Of a stretch of 64,000 nucleotides of DNA, positions 42,141 through 54,029 are shown piece after piece; position 1 is the first letter of the stretch; each line of letters starts with the position of its first letter. This DNA comes from Pseudomonadota bacterium (GTDB lineage: Bacteria > Pseudomonadota > Gammaproteobacteria > Steroidobacterales > Steroidobacteraceae): assembly GCA_016720075.1 (NCBI GenBank), contig JADJXW010000001.1, forward strand, positions 620,001 to 684,000, in the 5' to 3' direction. Made by a program: the position numbers and the translations under genes. The notes under the pieces are model-generated. The model was given only the letters and a program-made list of their open reading frames with translations, ran no database searches and was not told the DNA's origin.

Positions 42141-42236
42141 CGGCCGAAGGCCGTCGCCGCTTATGTGAAGGGCACCGTGGCGCCCCACCACTCATAACTC
42201 ATTAAATGATGGTTTCCGCTGCCAGGACGGCGACGC

Positions 42237-44920
42237 GTGAAACTGCTCCGACATCCATTGCTTCTGATTCCCGCGCTGGCTGCGCTGCTGATGCTCATCA
42301 CGGTGGGCCTGGCCGATCGCGTGCTGATCGCGAATTTCGCGCAGCTCGAGCAGGCCGACGTGGAAGCCAAGTCCACCCAGATCGTGCGCGCGCTGGATGC
42401 CGAGCTGGGGCAGCTCGCCGCCTATACGCTGGACCATGCGCAGTGGGATGAACCGTTCCGGCTGGTGATGACCGGCCGCCGCGGATTCCTCGACATCAGC
42501 ATGCAGACCGGTGTGCTGCAGACCATCGAGACGGACCTGGCGCTGGTCATCGACGCCAAGGGCACGGATCTGTTCTCGGTACTGCTGGTGGGCGAAGGGG
42601 CCGAAGCCCGGCGCGTGACGCCCGCCCCCGACAGCGTGCTCGCGCCGATGCGGGCCTTTCATGGAAGGCTTGACGAACTGGCGGCACGCCCGCCGCACCA
42701 GCGGCTGTTCCGCGTGGGCGACCAGATCTACGCCTTCTATGGCGCGCGCATCACCAACTCCACGCGCTCCGTGAAGACCGATGCCTCGCTGTTCTTCGCG
42801 CGTCGCATCGATGCGACCGAGCTTGCGCGCGTGCGCCGCAACGTGGTGTTGCCGCTCGAGATGCGGCTGGTTGGCGTGGGCGGAATTCCCGGCGCGGATT
42901 CGCAGCTTGAGCAGTGGGTGGCGAACCCCGGCGCGCGCACGGCGATGCTGCCCACCGCCCAACCGGATCGGGTGGCCGGCGTCGCGCTGCTGCGCGATAT
43001 CTCCGGCAAACCGATCGCGGTGCTGCGCACCGAACTGGACCGCGGCATCCTGAACACCGGTCGCCGCAACACCTGGTTGCTGGTCGCCGCCATCGCCGGC
43101 CTGCTCACGGTGTTCGTCGGCGTCGCGACGCTGCTGATCCATCGGCTGCGCCTTTCGAATCGCGCGCGCGAGGAAGAGCAGGAGCGTTACCGGCGCGTGG
43201 TGGCGAGCCTGAGGAATGCGTTGCGCTGGTGGACGTGAAGAGTGGACGCATCGTTGAATGCAACGCGGCGCTGCAGCGCACGCTGGGTCATGCCGAGGAT
43301 GAACTTCGCAACCGGCGCATCGAGGAAGTCTTTCCCGAGTACCAGCAACTGCTGGAGCGCTGGCGTGGCGCCGAGTTCGGCGGCTCATCTTCGGTGGAGT
43401 CTCCGCTGCGCGCATCCAACGGGAACCTGATCGACTCCGAAGTCACGCTGGCGCAGCTGCAGCATTCCGGGCGGCGGCTGCTGTGCCTGGTGGCCCGCGA
43501 CATCACGCTGCGCAAGCGCGCCGAGACCGAGCGCGAGGATCATCGGCGCTCGCTGGAGCACCTGGCCACGCATGATCCGCTGACGGGTCTGCCCAACCGA
43601 CTGTTCCTGCGAGATCGGCTGCCGGATCTGCTGCAGCAGGCTTCGGCCGCAGGCGGAAGCCTGGCGCTGCTGTTCCTCGACCTCGACCAGTTCAAGGCGA
43701 TCAACGACACGCGTGGACACGCTGCCGGCGACGAGCTGCTGCGCGAGACAGCGCGGCGCCTGCGCGCCAGCATTGCCGGCGGCGACATCGTCGTGCGCAT
43801 GGGCGGCGACGAGTTCGTGCTGCTGGTCAGTGATCCGGGCGACCGGCGCAACATAGTCAGCGTCGCGCAGCGCGTGCTCGATGCGATGCGCCAGCCGCTT
43901 CGGATCGAGGACCAGTCATTCACGATGTCGGCCAGCATCGGCGTCAGCGTGTATCCCGACGATGGCGCCGACGTGGAGTCGCTGCTCAAGCATGCCGACA
44001 TCGCGCTGTACGAGGCCAAGAGCAGCGGCCGCGACAACAGCAAGTTCTTCCGCGCCGACATGGTTCACGGGCGCGGCGAGCGGGTTGCCCTGCAGCAGGC
44101 GCTGCGCCGGGCCATCGGCACCGAGCAGATCCGCGTCGAATACCAGCCCATCTACAAGCTGCAGACGGGCGAACTGTCGTCGTTCGAGGCGCTGGTGCGC
44201 TGGACGCATCCGGAGCAGGGAGCGATTGCTCCGCAGCACTTCATCGAGCTGGCCGAGCAGACCGGGCTCATCCACGCGCTGGGCGAGCAGATACTGAACA
44301 TGGTGGTGCGCCAGCTTGCGGCCTGGCGGTCGATGGGGCTGCAGCTGAAACCCGTGACGCTGAACGTCTCGCCGCTGCAGCTGGCGCGCGACTCGCTGAC
44401 GGCATCGATACGCCGCGTGGCCGGGCAATACGCCATCGACCTGACGCTGCTGCATGTCGAAGTGACCGAGACCGCGTTGATGCAGGAGGGTGGCCGCCAC
44501 GTGGCGGGCCTCAGGCAGCTGCGCGAACTGGGCTGCAAGGTGCTGATCGACGACTTCGGCACCGGCTATTCGAACCTGGCACAGCTGAAGAACCTGCCGC
44601 TGGATCGCATCAAGATCGACCGCAGCCTGGTGAACGACATGGCCAACGACGCCAACGATGCCGCCATCGTCACCGCGGTGGCCAGCATGGCCCACACGCT
44701 GGGGCTCGAGGTCGTGGCCGAGGGCGTGGAAACGGCTGAGCAGCTGCTGATGCTGCAGCAGCTGGGCTGCGCCTATGGCCAGGGGTATCACTTCGCCCGG
44801 CCGATGCCGCCCGAAGACTGCATCGCGTTGCTGGAGACCGCGTTGCGCTCGGAGCGGGGCGCGGACGCGAGGATGCGGTCACTGCGGCTGGTGCCTCCCC
44901 CGCGACGCAGCCAGGAATAG
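42237..44920 (+). pseudogene. CHASE4-like sensor-PAS-GGDEF-EAL protein, single-base frameshift
   Basis: The GTG at 42237 begins a protein with a membrane helix (8-26), an extracytoplasmic CHASE4-like region with TLDHAQWDEPF, and a second helix (about 281-302). The frame stops at 43238 just after ERYRRVVASL. The natural continuation, EECVALVDVKSG, is in another frame and runs to 44920 through PAS, GGDEF (intact, about residue 523) and EAL (EALVR, about 651, with DDFGTG). Adding one G near 43211 restores about 894 residues. As written, no single product holds both sensor and catalytic domains. The lesion may be real or a sequencing error. Confidence 0.82.
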
Positions 44921-44924
44921 GCGC

Positions 44925-44956
44925 AAAAAAAGGCGGCCCGAAGGCCGCCTTTCTTC
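44925..44956. terminator. Bidirectional terminator between the GGDEF-EAL gene and hppA
   Basis: A7 (44925-44931), stem AGGCGGCC (44931-44938), loop CGAA, GGCCGCCT (44943-44950), then TTTCTTCTT. The A-run serves as the T-run for the opposite strand, so both converging genes can end here. Confidence 0.88.
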
Positions 44957-44975
44957 TTCACTTCAGATCGAGTCG

Positions 44976-47021
<2,046 letters not shown>

Positions 47022-47250
47022 CAGAGGATCTCCAGAAGGTTCTTGTAATCATGCGTCGCGCCCCTGGGCTCTTTGCCCCCAAGGCCCCTCGCGCGCGGGG
47101 CGGCAATATAGCAAACCACCCGTAACAAAGCCGCGTAGATCCCTACCTGCGGAGCTTCTGCGGCCCCGGCGCAACAAAGCCCCGGCCGGCAAGGCCCCGG
47201 CGGCCTGCATATGTCATGGGCCGAGGGGCGCCGAGCCCCCGCGCCGCTGC

Positions 47251-48546
47251 TCAGAGCTTGTAGTCGGTGGCCAGCTTGCGCTTGACCGGCTTGCCCTTGA
47301 TGCGCACGTAGGCGGGCAGGCCGTCCTTGAACGGGGGGTAGTCCTCGCCGGCGATCAGCGGGGCCAGGTATCGGCGGCACGCCGCCGTGATGCCAAAGCC
47401 ATCCGCGGTGATGAAATCGCGGGGCACCTTCTTTTCGACGTTGGCCACCTGGGCCAGCAGCACCGGTTCGATCTTCCAGCGGTAGGGCTTCGAGGACTTG
47501 CGGATGATGGCGGGCATCACCGCGTTCATGCCCTTCACCGCGTAGTCGACCGCCGAGCGCCCGACCGCATAGGCCTGCTCCACATCGGTTTTCGAGGCGA
47601 TGTGCCGCGCCGCGCGCTGCAGGTAGTCGGCCACTGCCCAGTGGTACTTGTAACCCAGCTTGTCCTTCACCAGTTGCGCGATCACGGGGCCCACGCCGCC
47701 CAACTGCGCGTGGCCGAAGGCGTCCTTGCCGCCTGCCTCGGCCAGGAACTTGCCGTCGGGCTTCTTCACGCCCTCGGAAACGACGATGACGCAATAACCG
47801 TTGGCATCCACGCTCTGCTTCACTTTGGCGAGGAAGGCCGTCTCGTCGAAGGCGATTTCCGGGAACAGGATGATCTGCGGCGGATCACCGGCCTTTTCAC
47901 CGGCGAGCCCGCCGGCCGCGGCGATCCAGCCCGCATGGCGCCCCATGACCTCGAGCACGAACACCTTGGTGGACGTGCGTGCCATGGATGCCACATCGAG
48001 CGCGGCCTCGCGCGTGGAGACCGCGATGTACTTGGCCACCGAACCGAACCCCGGGCAGCAGTCGGTGAGCGGCAGGTCGTTGTCCACGGTCTTGGGCACG
48101 CCCACGCAGGTGATGGGATAGCCCAGCGCCTCGCCGATCTGGGACACCTTCAGCGCGGTGTCCATCGAGTCGTTGCCGCCGTTGTAGAAGAAGTATCCGA
48201 TGTCGTGCGCGCGGAAGACCTCGATCAGTCGCTCGTATTCGGCGCGGTTCTGCTCAAGTCCCTTGAGCTTGAAGCGCGCGGAGCCGAAGGCTCCTGAAGG
48301 TGTGTAGCGCAGCCCCCTGATGGTCGCCGGGGACTCGGCGCTGACATCGATCAGGTCCTCGGTCAGTCCGCCGACGATGCCATCCCGGCCGGCATACACC
48401 TTGCCGATGTGCCTGCGATGGGCGCGCGCGCCATCGATGACACCTGCTGCCGAGGCATTTATCACCGCCGTCACGCCACCGGACTGCGCGTAGAAGGCAT
48501 TGCGGGGGCGGCTTTTGGCAGCCTTCTTCTTGGCGGGCTTGCGCAT
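47251..48546 (-). CDS. pfp: Pyrophosphate-dependent 6-phosphofructokinase
   Basis: 431 residues. The phosphoryl-donor site has Asp126 (GGNDS) and Lys152 (PKTVDND) where ATP enzymes have Gly residues. This combination marks PPi use, so the reaction fructose-6-P to fructose-1,6-bisphosphate is reversible. The N terminus is Lys-rich (KPAKKKAAKSR). The ATG at 48546 has a GGAG site; longer frames run into the divergent adk promoter. Together with hppA it forms a PPi-energy module. Confidence 0.9.
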   Translation of the reverse strand: MRKPAKKKAAKSRPRNAFYAQSGGVTAVINASAAGVIDGARAHRRHIGKVYAGRDGIVGGLTEDLIDVSAESPATIRGLRYTPSGAFGSARFKLKGLEQNRAEYERLIEVFRAHDIGYFFYNGGNDSMDTALKVSQIGEALGYPITCVGVPKTVDNDLPLTDCCPGFGSVAKYIAVSTREAALDVASMARTSTKVFVLEVMGRHAGWIAAAGGLAGEKAGDPPQIILFPEIAFDETAFLAKVKQSVDANGYCVIVVSEGVKKPDGKFLAEAGGKDAFGHAQLGGVGPVIAQLVKDKLGYKYHWAVADYLQRAARHIASKTDVEQAYAVGRSAVDYAVKGMNAVMPAIIRKSSKPYRWKIEPVLLAQVANVEKKVPRDFITADGFGITAACRRYLAPLIAGEDYPPFKDGLPAYVRIKGKPVKRKLATDYKL

Positions 48547-48578
48547 GGTTGTCTCCGGCAGCGAGGGGCGGGCGTGGT

Positions 48579-48607
48579 TTGACCGGCGCAAAGCGTATCG
48601 GTACTGT
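48579..48607 (+). promoter_or_regulatory. Candidate adk promoter
   Basis: TTGACC (48579-48584), 17-base spacer, TACTGT (48602-48607). It would give a leader of about 25 bases before the adk ATG. Confidence 0.5.
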
Positions 48608-48638
48608 GCCCCGACGTTCAACGACAACGACGGGTCTC

Positions 48639-49538
48639 ATGCGCATCGTTCTCCTGGGAGCCCCGGGCTCCGGCAAAGGCACGCAATCCCAGCGCCTGGT
48701 GCAGCGCTTCAGCATTCCTCAGATATCCACGGGCGACCTGCTGCGTTCGGCCGTGGCGCGCGGCACGCCGCTGGGCGTGGCGGCCAAGGGCGCCATGGAT
48801 GCGGGCAAGCTGGTGGATGATTCCATCGTGCTCGGCATGATCAGGGAGCGGCTGACCGACGCCGACGTTGCCAACGGCTTCATCCTCGATGGCTTCCCGC
48901 GCAACATCGCGCAGGCCGAGGCGCTCGATGTGATGCTGAAGCAGCTGGGCAAGCCGCTCACCGCCGTGGTGCAGATGGATGTGCCCTACGCCGAGCTCAC
49001 GCGCCGCATCGCCGGCCGCCGCAGCTGCCAGAGCTGCGGTCGCGTGTTCAATATCTATTCCATGCCGGTGGGTGCTGCGCTGGTGTGCCCGAGCTGCGCC
49101 GGCAATCCGGCGCTGTTCCAGCGGCCCGATGACAACGAGGCCACGGTGGTCGAGCGCCTGAAGGTGTACGAATCACAGACCCGGCCGCTGCTGAAGTACT
49201 ACACCAAGCAGGGCCTGCTGCAGTCCATCGACGCGCAGGGCGATATCGACGCCATCACCGCGCTGCTGGTGCATGTGCTGACGGCGGCGCCCGTGGCGCG
49301 CAAGGCTTCGCCAAAGCGCAAGGCGAAGAAGAAGGCGCCCGCCAGAAAGCCCGTGGCCAGCAAGAAGCCCGCTGCGAAGAAGAAGGCTGCCCCGAAGCGC
49401 AAGGCGGCTGCCAAGAAGAAGGCCGCGACAAAGAAGGCCGCGCCCAGGAAATCGGCGAAGAAGAAGCCGGCTGCCAGAAAGAAGGTCCCGGCCAGCAAGA
49501 AAAAAGCCTCGCGCAGGCCAGCGGCCCGCAAGAAGTAA
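48639..49538 (+). CDS. adk: Adenylate kinase with histone H1-like C-terminal extension
   Basis: Residues 1 to about 217 are a long-form adenylate kinase: P-loop GAPGSGKGT (7-15), FPRN, and a zinc-binding LID with Cys130, Cys133, Cys150 and Cys153. It catalyses ATP + AMP = 2 ADP. Residues about 218-299 are an added tail made almost wholly of Lys, Ala, Pro, Arg and Ser with no acidic residue, like AlgP or histone H1. The tail could bind DNA, RNA or polyphosphate; that is inference. The ATG at 48639 fits the family N terminus. The gene is divergent from pfp. Confidence 0.93.
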   Translation: MRIVLLGAPGSGKGTQSQRLVQRFSIPQISTGDLLRSAVARGTPLGVAAKGAMDAGKLVDDSIVLGMIRERLTDADVANGFILDGFPRNIAQAEALDVMLKQLGKPLTAVVQMDVPYAELTRRIAGRRSCQSCGRVFNIYSMPVGAALVCPSCAGNPALFQRPDDNEATVVERLKVYESQTRPLLKYYTKQGLLQSIDAQGDIDAITALLVHVLTAAPVARKASPKRKAKKKAPARKPVASKKPAAKKKAAPKRKAAAKKKAATKKAAPRKSAKKKPAARKKVPASKKKASRRPAARKK

Positions 49539-49541
49539 GCC

Positions 49542-50627
49542 TCAGACGGCTGCGGACAGCGCGTCGGCCAGCACGGTGGCGCGCCAGCCGGACAGGGTCT
49601 CGACCACCGGCTTGCCGCGCGCGATGCCCTCGAGGTCACGTCGCGTGGCCAGCAGCTCCGGCGCCAGCGCCAGTGCCCTGGCCTGTTCCTGAACAATGGC
49701 GCCCAGTCGTTTCACGCGGGCCTGCAGTTCCGCATCCGGCCGCGGCCGCTGTGATGGGGGCGGCAGGCTGTGGGGCATCCGCGCTTCCTCGACGACGCCC
49801 AGCACGGCCTCGGCGCTGCGCTCAACGAAGCCCGGCGTCAGATCCGGCACCGTGGCGAGATCTGCGGCTGTGCGCGGCACGCGCAGCACGATGCCACGCA
49901 GGCCCGAGTCATCGAGAATCCAGCTGCGGGGGCGATCGCGATCGATGGCGCGGCGCTCGCGCCAGGCGGCCAGAGCCTGCGCCAGGCGCAGGCGATCCGG
50001 ATCCAGCTCACCCGCCCATTTCAGCCGTTCCCACGCCTTGTCCGGATCGACGAACAGCCGATCGGCGCGCGACAGTTCCGCCAGCTCCTCGGCCAGCCAG
50101 TCGCGACGTCCCAGCTTGTCGAGCTGCTCGTCCAGAAGGTCGCGCAGTGCGGGCAGGTGCAGCACGTCGTCGATGGCGTATTGCACCTGCGCTTCGGTGA
50201 GCGGCCGGCGCGACCAGTCGGTGCGCGTCTGTCCCTTGGGCAGGTCGATGCCCAGCAGCCTGCGCACCAGTTCGCTGTAACCCACCTGTGCGGGCAGGCC
50301 CGCAAGCGCAGCAGCAATCTGCGTGTCGTAGACGTCCTGCAGTTCGCCGAACACGGGCCAGAGCACTTCGAGATCCTGGCGCGCGGCGTGCAGGATTTTC
50401 TGTGCCCCCGGCCGAGCTAGGGCGGGGCGCAGCAGGTCCAGCGGCAGATCGGCCAGCGGGTCGACGCACAAGGCCGTGCCATTGTGTGCCAGCTGCAGCA
50501 GGCACAGTTGTGGCCGGTAGGTGCGCTCGCGCAGGAATTCGGTATCCAGCGCGATGCCGGAGGCATCGGCCAGCGCCGCGGCGAAATCTTCAAGGCGCGC
50601 GCGGTCGGAGATGATCGGTGGGCTCAT
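49542..50627 (-). CDS. rnd: Ribonuclease D
   Basis: A 361-residue 3'-5' exoribonuclease trimming tRNA precursors. DEDDy residues are visible in ALDTEFLRE (Asp28, Glu30), ILHAARQDLEVL, DVYDTQIAA and YAIDDVLHL. HRDC-like regions follow (about residues 205-290 and to the end). It converges on adk with 3 bases between stops. Confidence 0.92.
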   Translation of the reverse strand: MSPPIISDRARLEDFAAALADASGIALDTEFLRERTYRPQLCLLQLAHNGTALCVDPLADLPLDLLRPALARPGAQKILHAARQDLEVLWPVFGELQDVYDTQIAAALAGLPAQVGYSELVRRLLGIDLPKGQTRTDWSRRPLTEAQVQYAIDDVLHLPALRDLLDEQLDKLGRRDWLAEELAELSRADRLFVDPDKAWERLKWAGELDPDRLRLAQALAAWRERRAIDRDRPRSWILDDSGLRGIVLRVPRTAADLATVPDLTPGFVERSAEAVLGVVEEARMPHSLPPPSQRPRPDAELQARVKRLGAIVQEQARALALAPELLATRRDLEGIARGKPVVETLSGWRATVLADALSAAV

Positions 50628-50669
50628 GTAGAATCGCTAGTCTACGCATCGAGGCGGGTACAGAGCGAA

Positions 50670-51230
50670 GTGTTTTCCACCCAGGTTTCCGAAGCGCTGC
50701 GCGTGCTGACCGGCATCGTGCGACTGCAGAAGGGTCCCGAGGACCTGCCGTTCTCCCCGCCGCTGCTGCTGCTGCTGATCGTGGTCTCGAGCGCGCTCGA
50801 CGCCGTGACCTGGGCCGTCGTGCCGTTGCCTGAAAAGGCCTCGGCCAGCGGTCCGCTGCTCATCGGCATCGGCGTGGCGGTCACCTTCATCTGGTATGGC
50901 GCGTTGCTGCGCCTTGCCGGCAGGCCTGAACGCTCCGTGCAGACGCTCTCGGCCGTGTTCGGGTTCCAGATCATCCTCGCCCCTGCGCTGCTGTTCACGG
51001 CTTGGTTGTACTTTTCCTATTACCAGGATCCCACCTGGAAGTTTCCGGCCGGCCTGCTGCGCTCGGTCGTGGAAATCTGGGCGCTGGTCATCATGGCGCG
51101 CATCCTGCGCGCGGCCACGCAATGGCCGATGTTCGCCTGCGTGATGCTGGCGGTCGCCAACGAACTGCTCTCCGCATTGTTGATGGCGAGCCTGGTTGCT
51201 CCGGCCATCACAGCCACTGCGACCACCTGA
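50670..51230 (+). CDS. Conserved multi-pass membrane protein
   Basis: 186 residues with about five predicted helices, among them PPLLLLLIVVSSALDAVTWAV, LLIGIGVAVTFIWYGALL, FGFQIILAPALLFTAWLYF and the C-terminal VMLAVANELLSALLMASLVA. It is loosely Yip1-like, with no catalytic motif. The GTG at 50670 is chosen because earlier in-frame starts overlap rnd; GAGGCGGG lies upstream. It is followed by mpl after 15 bases and may share its transcript. Confidence 0.6.
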   Translation: MFSTQVSEALRVLTGIVRLQKGPEDLPFSPPLLLLLIVVSSALDAVTWAVVPLPEKASASGPLLIGIGVAVTFIWYGALLRLAGRPERSVQTLSAVFGFQIILAPALLFTAWLYFSYYQDPTWKFPAGLLRSVVEIWALVIMARILRAATQWPMFACVMLAVANELLSALLMASLVAPAITATATT

Positions 51231-51245
51231 CTGGCGGTTTTTCCG

Positions 51246-52616
51246 ATGCACGTACATATCCTGGGTATCTGCGGCACCTTCATGGGCGGCATCGCGGCGA
51301 TCGCGCGCGCTGCGGGCCATCGCGTCACGGGTTCCGACCAGAACGTCTATCCGCCGATGAGCACGCAGCTGGCGCAGCTGGGCATAGACGTGGTGCAGGG
51401 TTTCGATGCGGCGCAGCTCGATCCGGCGCCCGACGTGGTGGTGGTGGGCAATGTCATGTCGCGTGGCAAGCCGGTGGTCGAGGCGCTGCTGGAGCGGAGC
51501 ATTCCGTTCGTGTCGGGGCCTGAATGGCTGTCGCGCGCCGTGCTGCATGATCGCTGGGTGCTGGCCGTTGCCGGCACGCATGGCAAGACCACCACCTCGA
51601 GCATGCTGGCGCACATCCTCGATCACGCGGGGCTCGCGCCCGGCTTCCTGATCGGTGGCGTGCCCGGCAATTTCGACGTCAGCGCGCGGCTCGGCAATGC
51701 GCCGTTCTTCGTCATCGAGGCCGACGAATACGACACGGCCTTCTTCGACAAGCGCGCGAAGTTCGTGCACTACCGCCCGCGCACGCTGGTGCTCAACAAC
51801 CTGGAATTCGACCACGCCGACATCTACCCCGACCTCGAATCCATCCAGCGGCAGTTCAGCCACCTGCTGCGCATCGTCCCGGGCAGTGGCCTGGTCGTGA
51901 ACAACTCCGCCGATGCGAACCTCGACAACGTGATCGCGCGCGGCTGCTGGACGCCGCGCGAGGGGTTCGCGTCAACCGGCGCGGCAGGCGCCCGCTGGAG
52001 CGCGCGCCTGCCCGGCGAGGATCACTCGCGCTTCGAGGTGCTGTTCGATGGCAAGCCGCAGGCCACGGTGCAGTGGTCGCAGTTGGGCGCGCACAACGTG
52101 GACAACGCGCTCGCCGCGATTGCCGCGGCGCGCCACGCCGGCGTGCCGGTGGCTCGCGCCGCCGAGGCGCTGGCCGAGTTCCGCGGCGTGAAGCGACGCA
52201 TGGAGCTCACCGGCACGGCCGCCGGCGTCAGCATCTATGATGATTTCGCGCACCACCCCACGGCCATCGCGACCACCATCGACGGCCTGCGGCGGCGCAT
52301 CGGCAAGGCGCGCCTGGTGGCCGTGCTCGAAGCGCGCTCGAACACGATGCGCATGGGAGTGCACAAGGAAACCCTCGCGCCCAGCCTCGCGGCGGCCGAC
52401 GCGGTCTTCCTGTTCGCGCCGCCGGACCTGGGCTGGGACGCCGGCGCCGTGGCGCGGCAGATCGGCGCCAAGGCTGCCACCGAGCCTACGATCGAGGCGC
52501 TGCTGGCAAGGCTCGGCACGGAAGTGCGCAGCGGTGATCATGTGCTGATCATGAGCAATGGCGGCTTCGGCGGACTGCACGGCAAGCTGCTCGCGGCGCT
52601 CAAGACTCGCGGCTGA
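51246..52616 (+). CDS. mpl: UDP-N-acetylmuramate:L-Ala-gamma-D-Glu-meso-Dap ligase
   Basis: A 456-residue Mur-ligase-family enzyme that recycles murein tripeptide onto UDP-MurNAc in the cytoplasm. It begins HVHILGICGTFMGGIA, has the ATP loop AGTHGKTTTSSML, the central EADEYDTAFFDKRAKF that distinguishes Mpl from MurC, and DDFAHHPTAI. It is full length. Confidence 0.95.
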   Translation: MHVHILGICGTFMGGIAAIARAAGHRVTGSDQNVYPPMSTQLAQLGIDVVQGFDAAQLDPAPDVVVVGNVMSRGKPVVEALLERSIPFVSGPEWLSRAVLHDRWVLAVAGTHGKTTTSSMLAHILDHAGLAPGFLIGGVPGNFDVSARLGNAPFFVIEADEYDTAFFDKRAKFVHYRPRTLVLNNLEFDHADIYPDLESIQRQFSHLLRIVPGSGLVVNNSADANLDNVIARGCWTPREGFASTGAAGARWSARLPGEDHSRFEVLFDGKPQATVQWSQLGAHNVDNALAAIAAARHAGVPVARAAEALAEFRGVKRRMELTGTAAGVSIYDDFAHHPTAIATTIDGLRRRIGKARLVAVLEARSNTMRMGVHKETLAPSLAAADAVFLFAPPDLGWDAGAVARQIGAKAATEPTIEALLARLGTEVRSGDHVLIMSNGGFGGLHGKLLAALKTRG

Positions 52617-52622
52617 CCGGCC

Positions 52623-53195
52623 ATGCGCATCGCGCTGTTTCCGCTGGGCACCGTGCTCTTTCCCGAGGGCCTGCTGCCGCTGCGCATCTTCGAGACGCGC
52701 TACGTCGACATGATCCGCCGCGTGATGCGCGAAGGCACGGGCTTCGGCGTGGTGCTGATCCGCGCCGGAGCCGAGGTGGGCGCGGTCGATGAGGTGGCGC
52801 AGGTCGGCACGCTGGCGCGCGTGGTGGACTTCGGCCAGATGCCAGATGGACTGCTGAAGATTGTGGCGCGGGGCGAACGTCGCTTCCGTGTTGTCGCCCG
52901 CGACCGGCAGCCCGATGGACTGAATCTCGCCGACGTGGAATGGCTGGATGATCCCGTCGAAGCGCGGCTCGAGCCGGATGAGTTCCCGGAACTGCGCTCC
53001 GCGCTGATGGACGCGCTGGCGCAGCTCGATGAAAAGTGTCCCGCCGGGGAAGGGCGCCCGGATGATGCGGTGTGGGTCGCCGGGCACCTGGGCCAGCTGC
53101 TGCCGGTGCCGGCGCCAGTTCGGCAGCACCTGCTGGAGCAAGCGGGAGCGCGCCAGAGACTGGCGCTGATCGAGCAGATGCGCGCTAGCGGGTAA
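52623..53195 (+). CDS. LON substrate-binding-domain protein
   Basis: A 190-residue stand-alone Lon N-terminal domain: LFPLGTVLFPEGLLPLRIFETRY at the start, then GFGVVLI and GTLARVVDF. There is no ATPase or protease domain. It may act as an adaptor or substrate-recognition protein. It starts 6 bases after mpl and overlaps the convergent cpdA gene by 11 bases. Confidence 0.85.
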   Translation: MRIALFPLGTVLFPEGLLPLRIFETRYVDMIRRVMREGTGFGVVLIRAGAEVGAVDEVAQVGTLARVVDFGQMPDGLLKIVARGERRFRVVARDRQPDGLNLADVEWLDDPVEARLEPDEFPELRSALMDALAQLDEKCPAGEGRPDDAVWVAGHLGQLLPVPAPVRQHLLEQAGARQRLALIEQMRASG

Positions 53196-53991
53196 CCCAG
53201 CGCAGCGCGGTCGTGAGACTGCCGTCCGCGTGCAGTTGCAGCGTGCGCCAGGCCGGTGGTGCGTCATCCACCGCGAAATCATCCGACAACGGCTTGAACT
53301 GCGAGCAGGTGGAGGGTGTCGCGATGACGCGCAACCCGTCGCGCATTTCATCCAGCGCCTGGTGCACATGGCCAAAGAGCACCGCGCGCACCTGCCGATG
53401 CCGGCGCAGGACCTCGAAGAAATCGCCGGGATTCGTGAGGCCCACGGTGTCGAGCCAGCGGCTCTTCATGGGCACGGGGTGATGGTGCAGGCACACCAGC
53501 GCATGGCGATCGGGCGCCGAGCGCAGCGCGTCGTCGAGCTGTTGCAGCGTGGCCTGGCTCATCGCGCCGCCGGTTTCGCCGGGGATCGTGCTGTCCAGCA
53601 GGATCACGCGCCAGGCCCCCGCGTCGAAGCAGCCGCCGAGCTGGAATGGAGCGCCGGAAAGGGCCGCGTGCATGGCCGGCAGATCGTCATGGTTGCCCGG
53701 AATGCACAGCACCGGCTTGCCCAGGGCGCCGAATTCGTCGCGGATGTGCGCATAGCCGCCCGGATCGTCATTGACCAGGTCGCCCGTGGCCAGGACGGCG
53801 TCGCAGGCCGATATGTCCGCGGCGGCGGCGGCCAGCGTGGCCTGCAGCGCAGGCAGGGTCTGCACGCCGCGCAGCGCGCGCGAAGGATCTCCGAACAGGT
53901 GCTGGTCGGTGAACTGAACCAGGCTGACAGCCGATTTAGTCAAGGTATTCAGTCGCTTGGGTCTGGGCAGTAACGTCCGTGTCGGGGTCAC
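53185..53991 (-). CDS. cpdA: 3',5'-cyclic AMP phosphodiesterase
   Basis: This 268-residue class III metallophosphoesterase has TDQHLF, ATGDLVND, GNHDD, LHHHPVPM and GHVH motifs in order, as in CpdA. It lowers cAMP in the cytoplasm and so affects CRP-type regulation. The start is uncertain: GTG at 53991, or an internal TTG about 16 codons later, close to the usual family N terminus. Other class III phosphodiesterases remain possible. Confidence 0.83.
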   Translation of the reverse strand: MTPTRTLLPRPKRLNTLTKSAVSLVQFTDQHLFGDPSRALRGVQTLPALQATLAAAAADISACDAVLATGDLVNDDPGGYAHIRDEFGALGKPVLCIPGNHDDLPAMHAALSGAPFQLGGCFDAGAWRVILLDSTIPGETGGAMSQATLQQLDDALRSAPDRHALVCLHHHPVPMKSRWLDTVGLTNPGDFFEVLRRHRQVRAVLFGHVHQALDEMRDGLRVIATPSTCSQFKPLSDDFAVDDAPPAWRTLQLHADGSLTTALRWVTR

Positions 53992-54029
53992 TGTAGAGGC
54001 TGGAAGCTGAGCGGGAGGTGAACATCGTC

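Noticed and set aside
47022..47250. Riboswitch or terminator in the pfp-hppA gap
   Set aside because: GC-rich inverted repeats such as GCCCC/GGGGC are present, but there is no T-run and no recognisable RNA motif; GC content alone can explain them.
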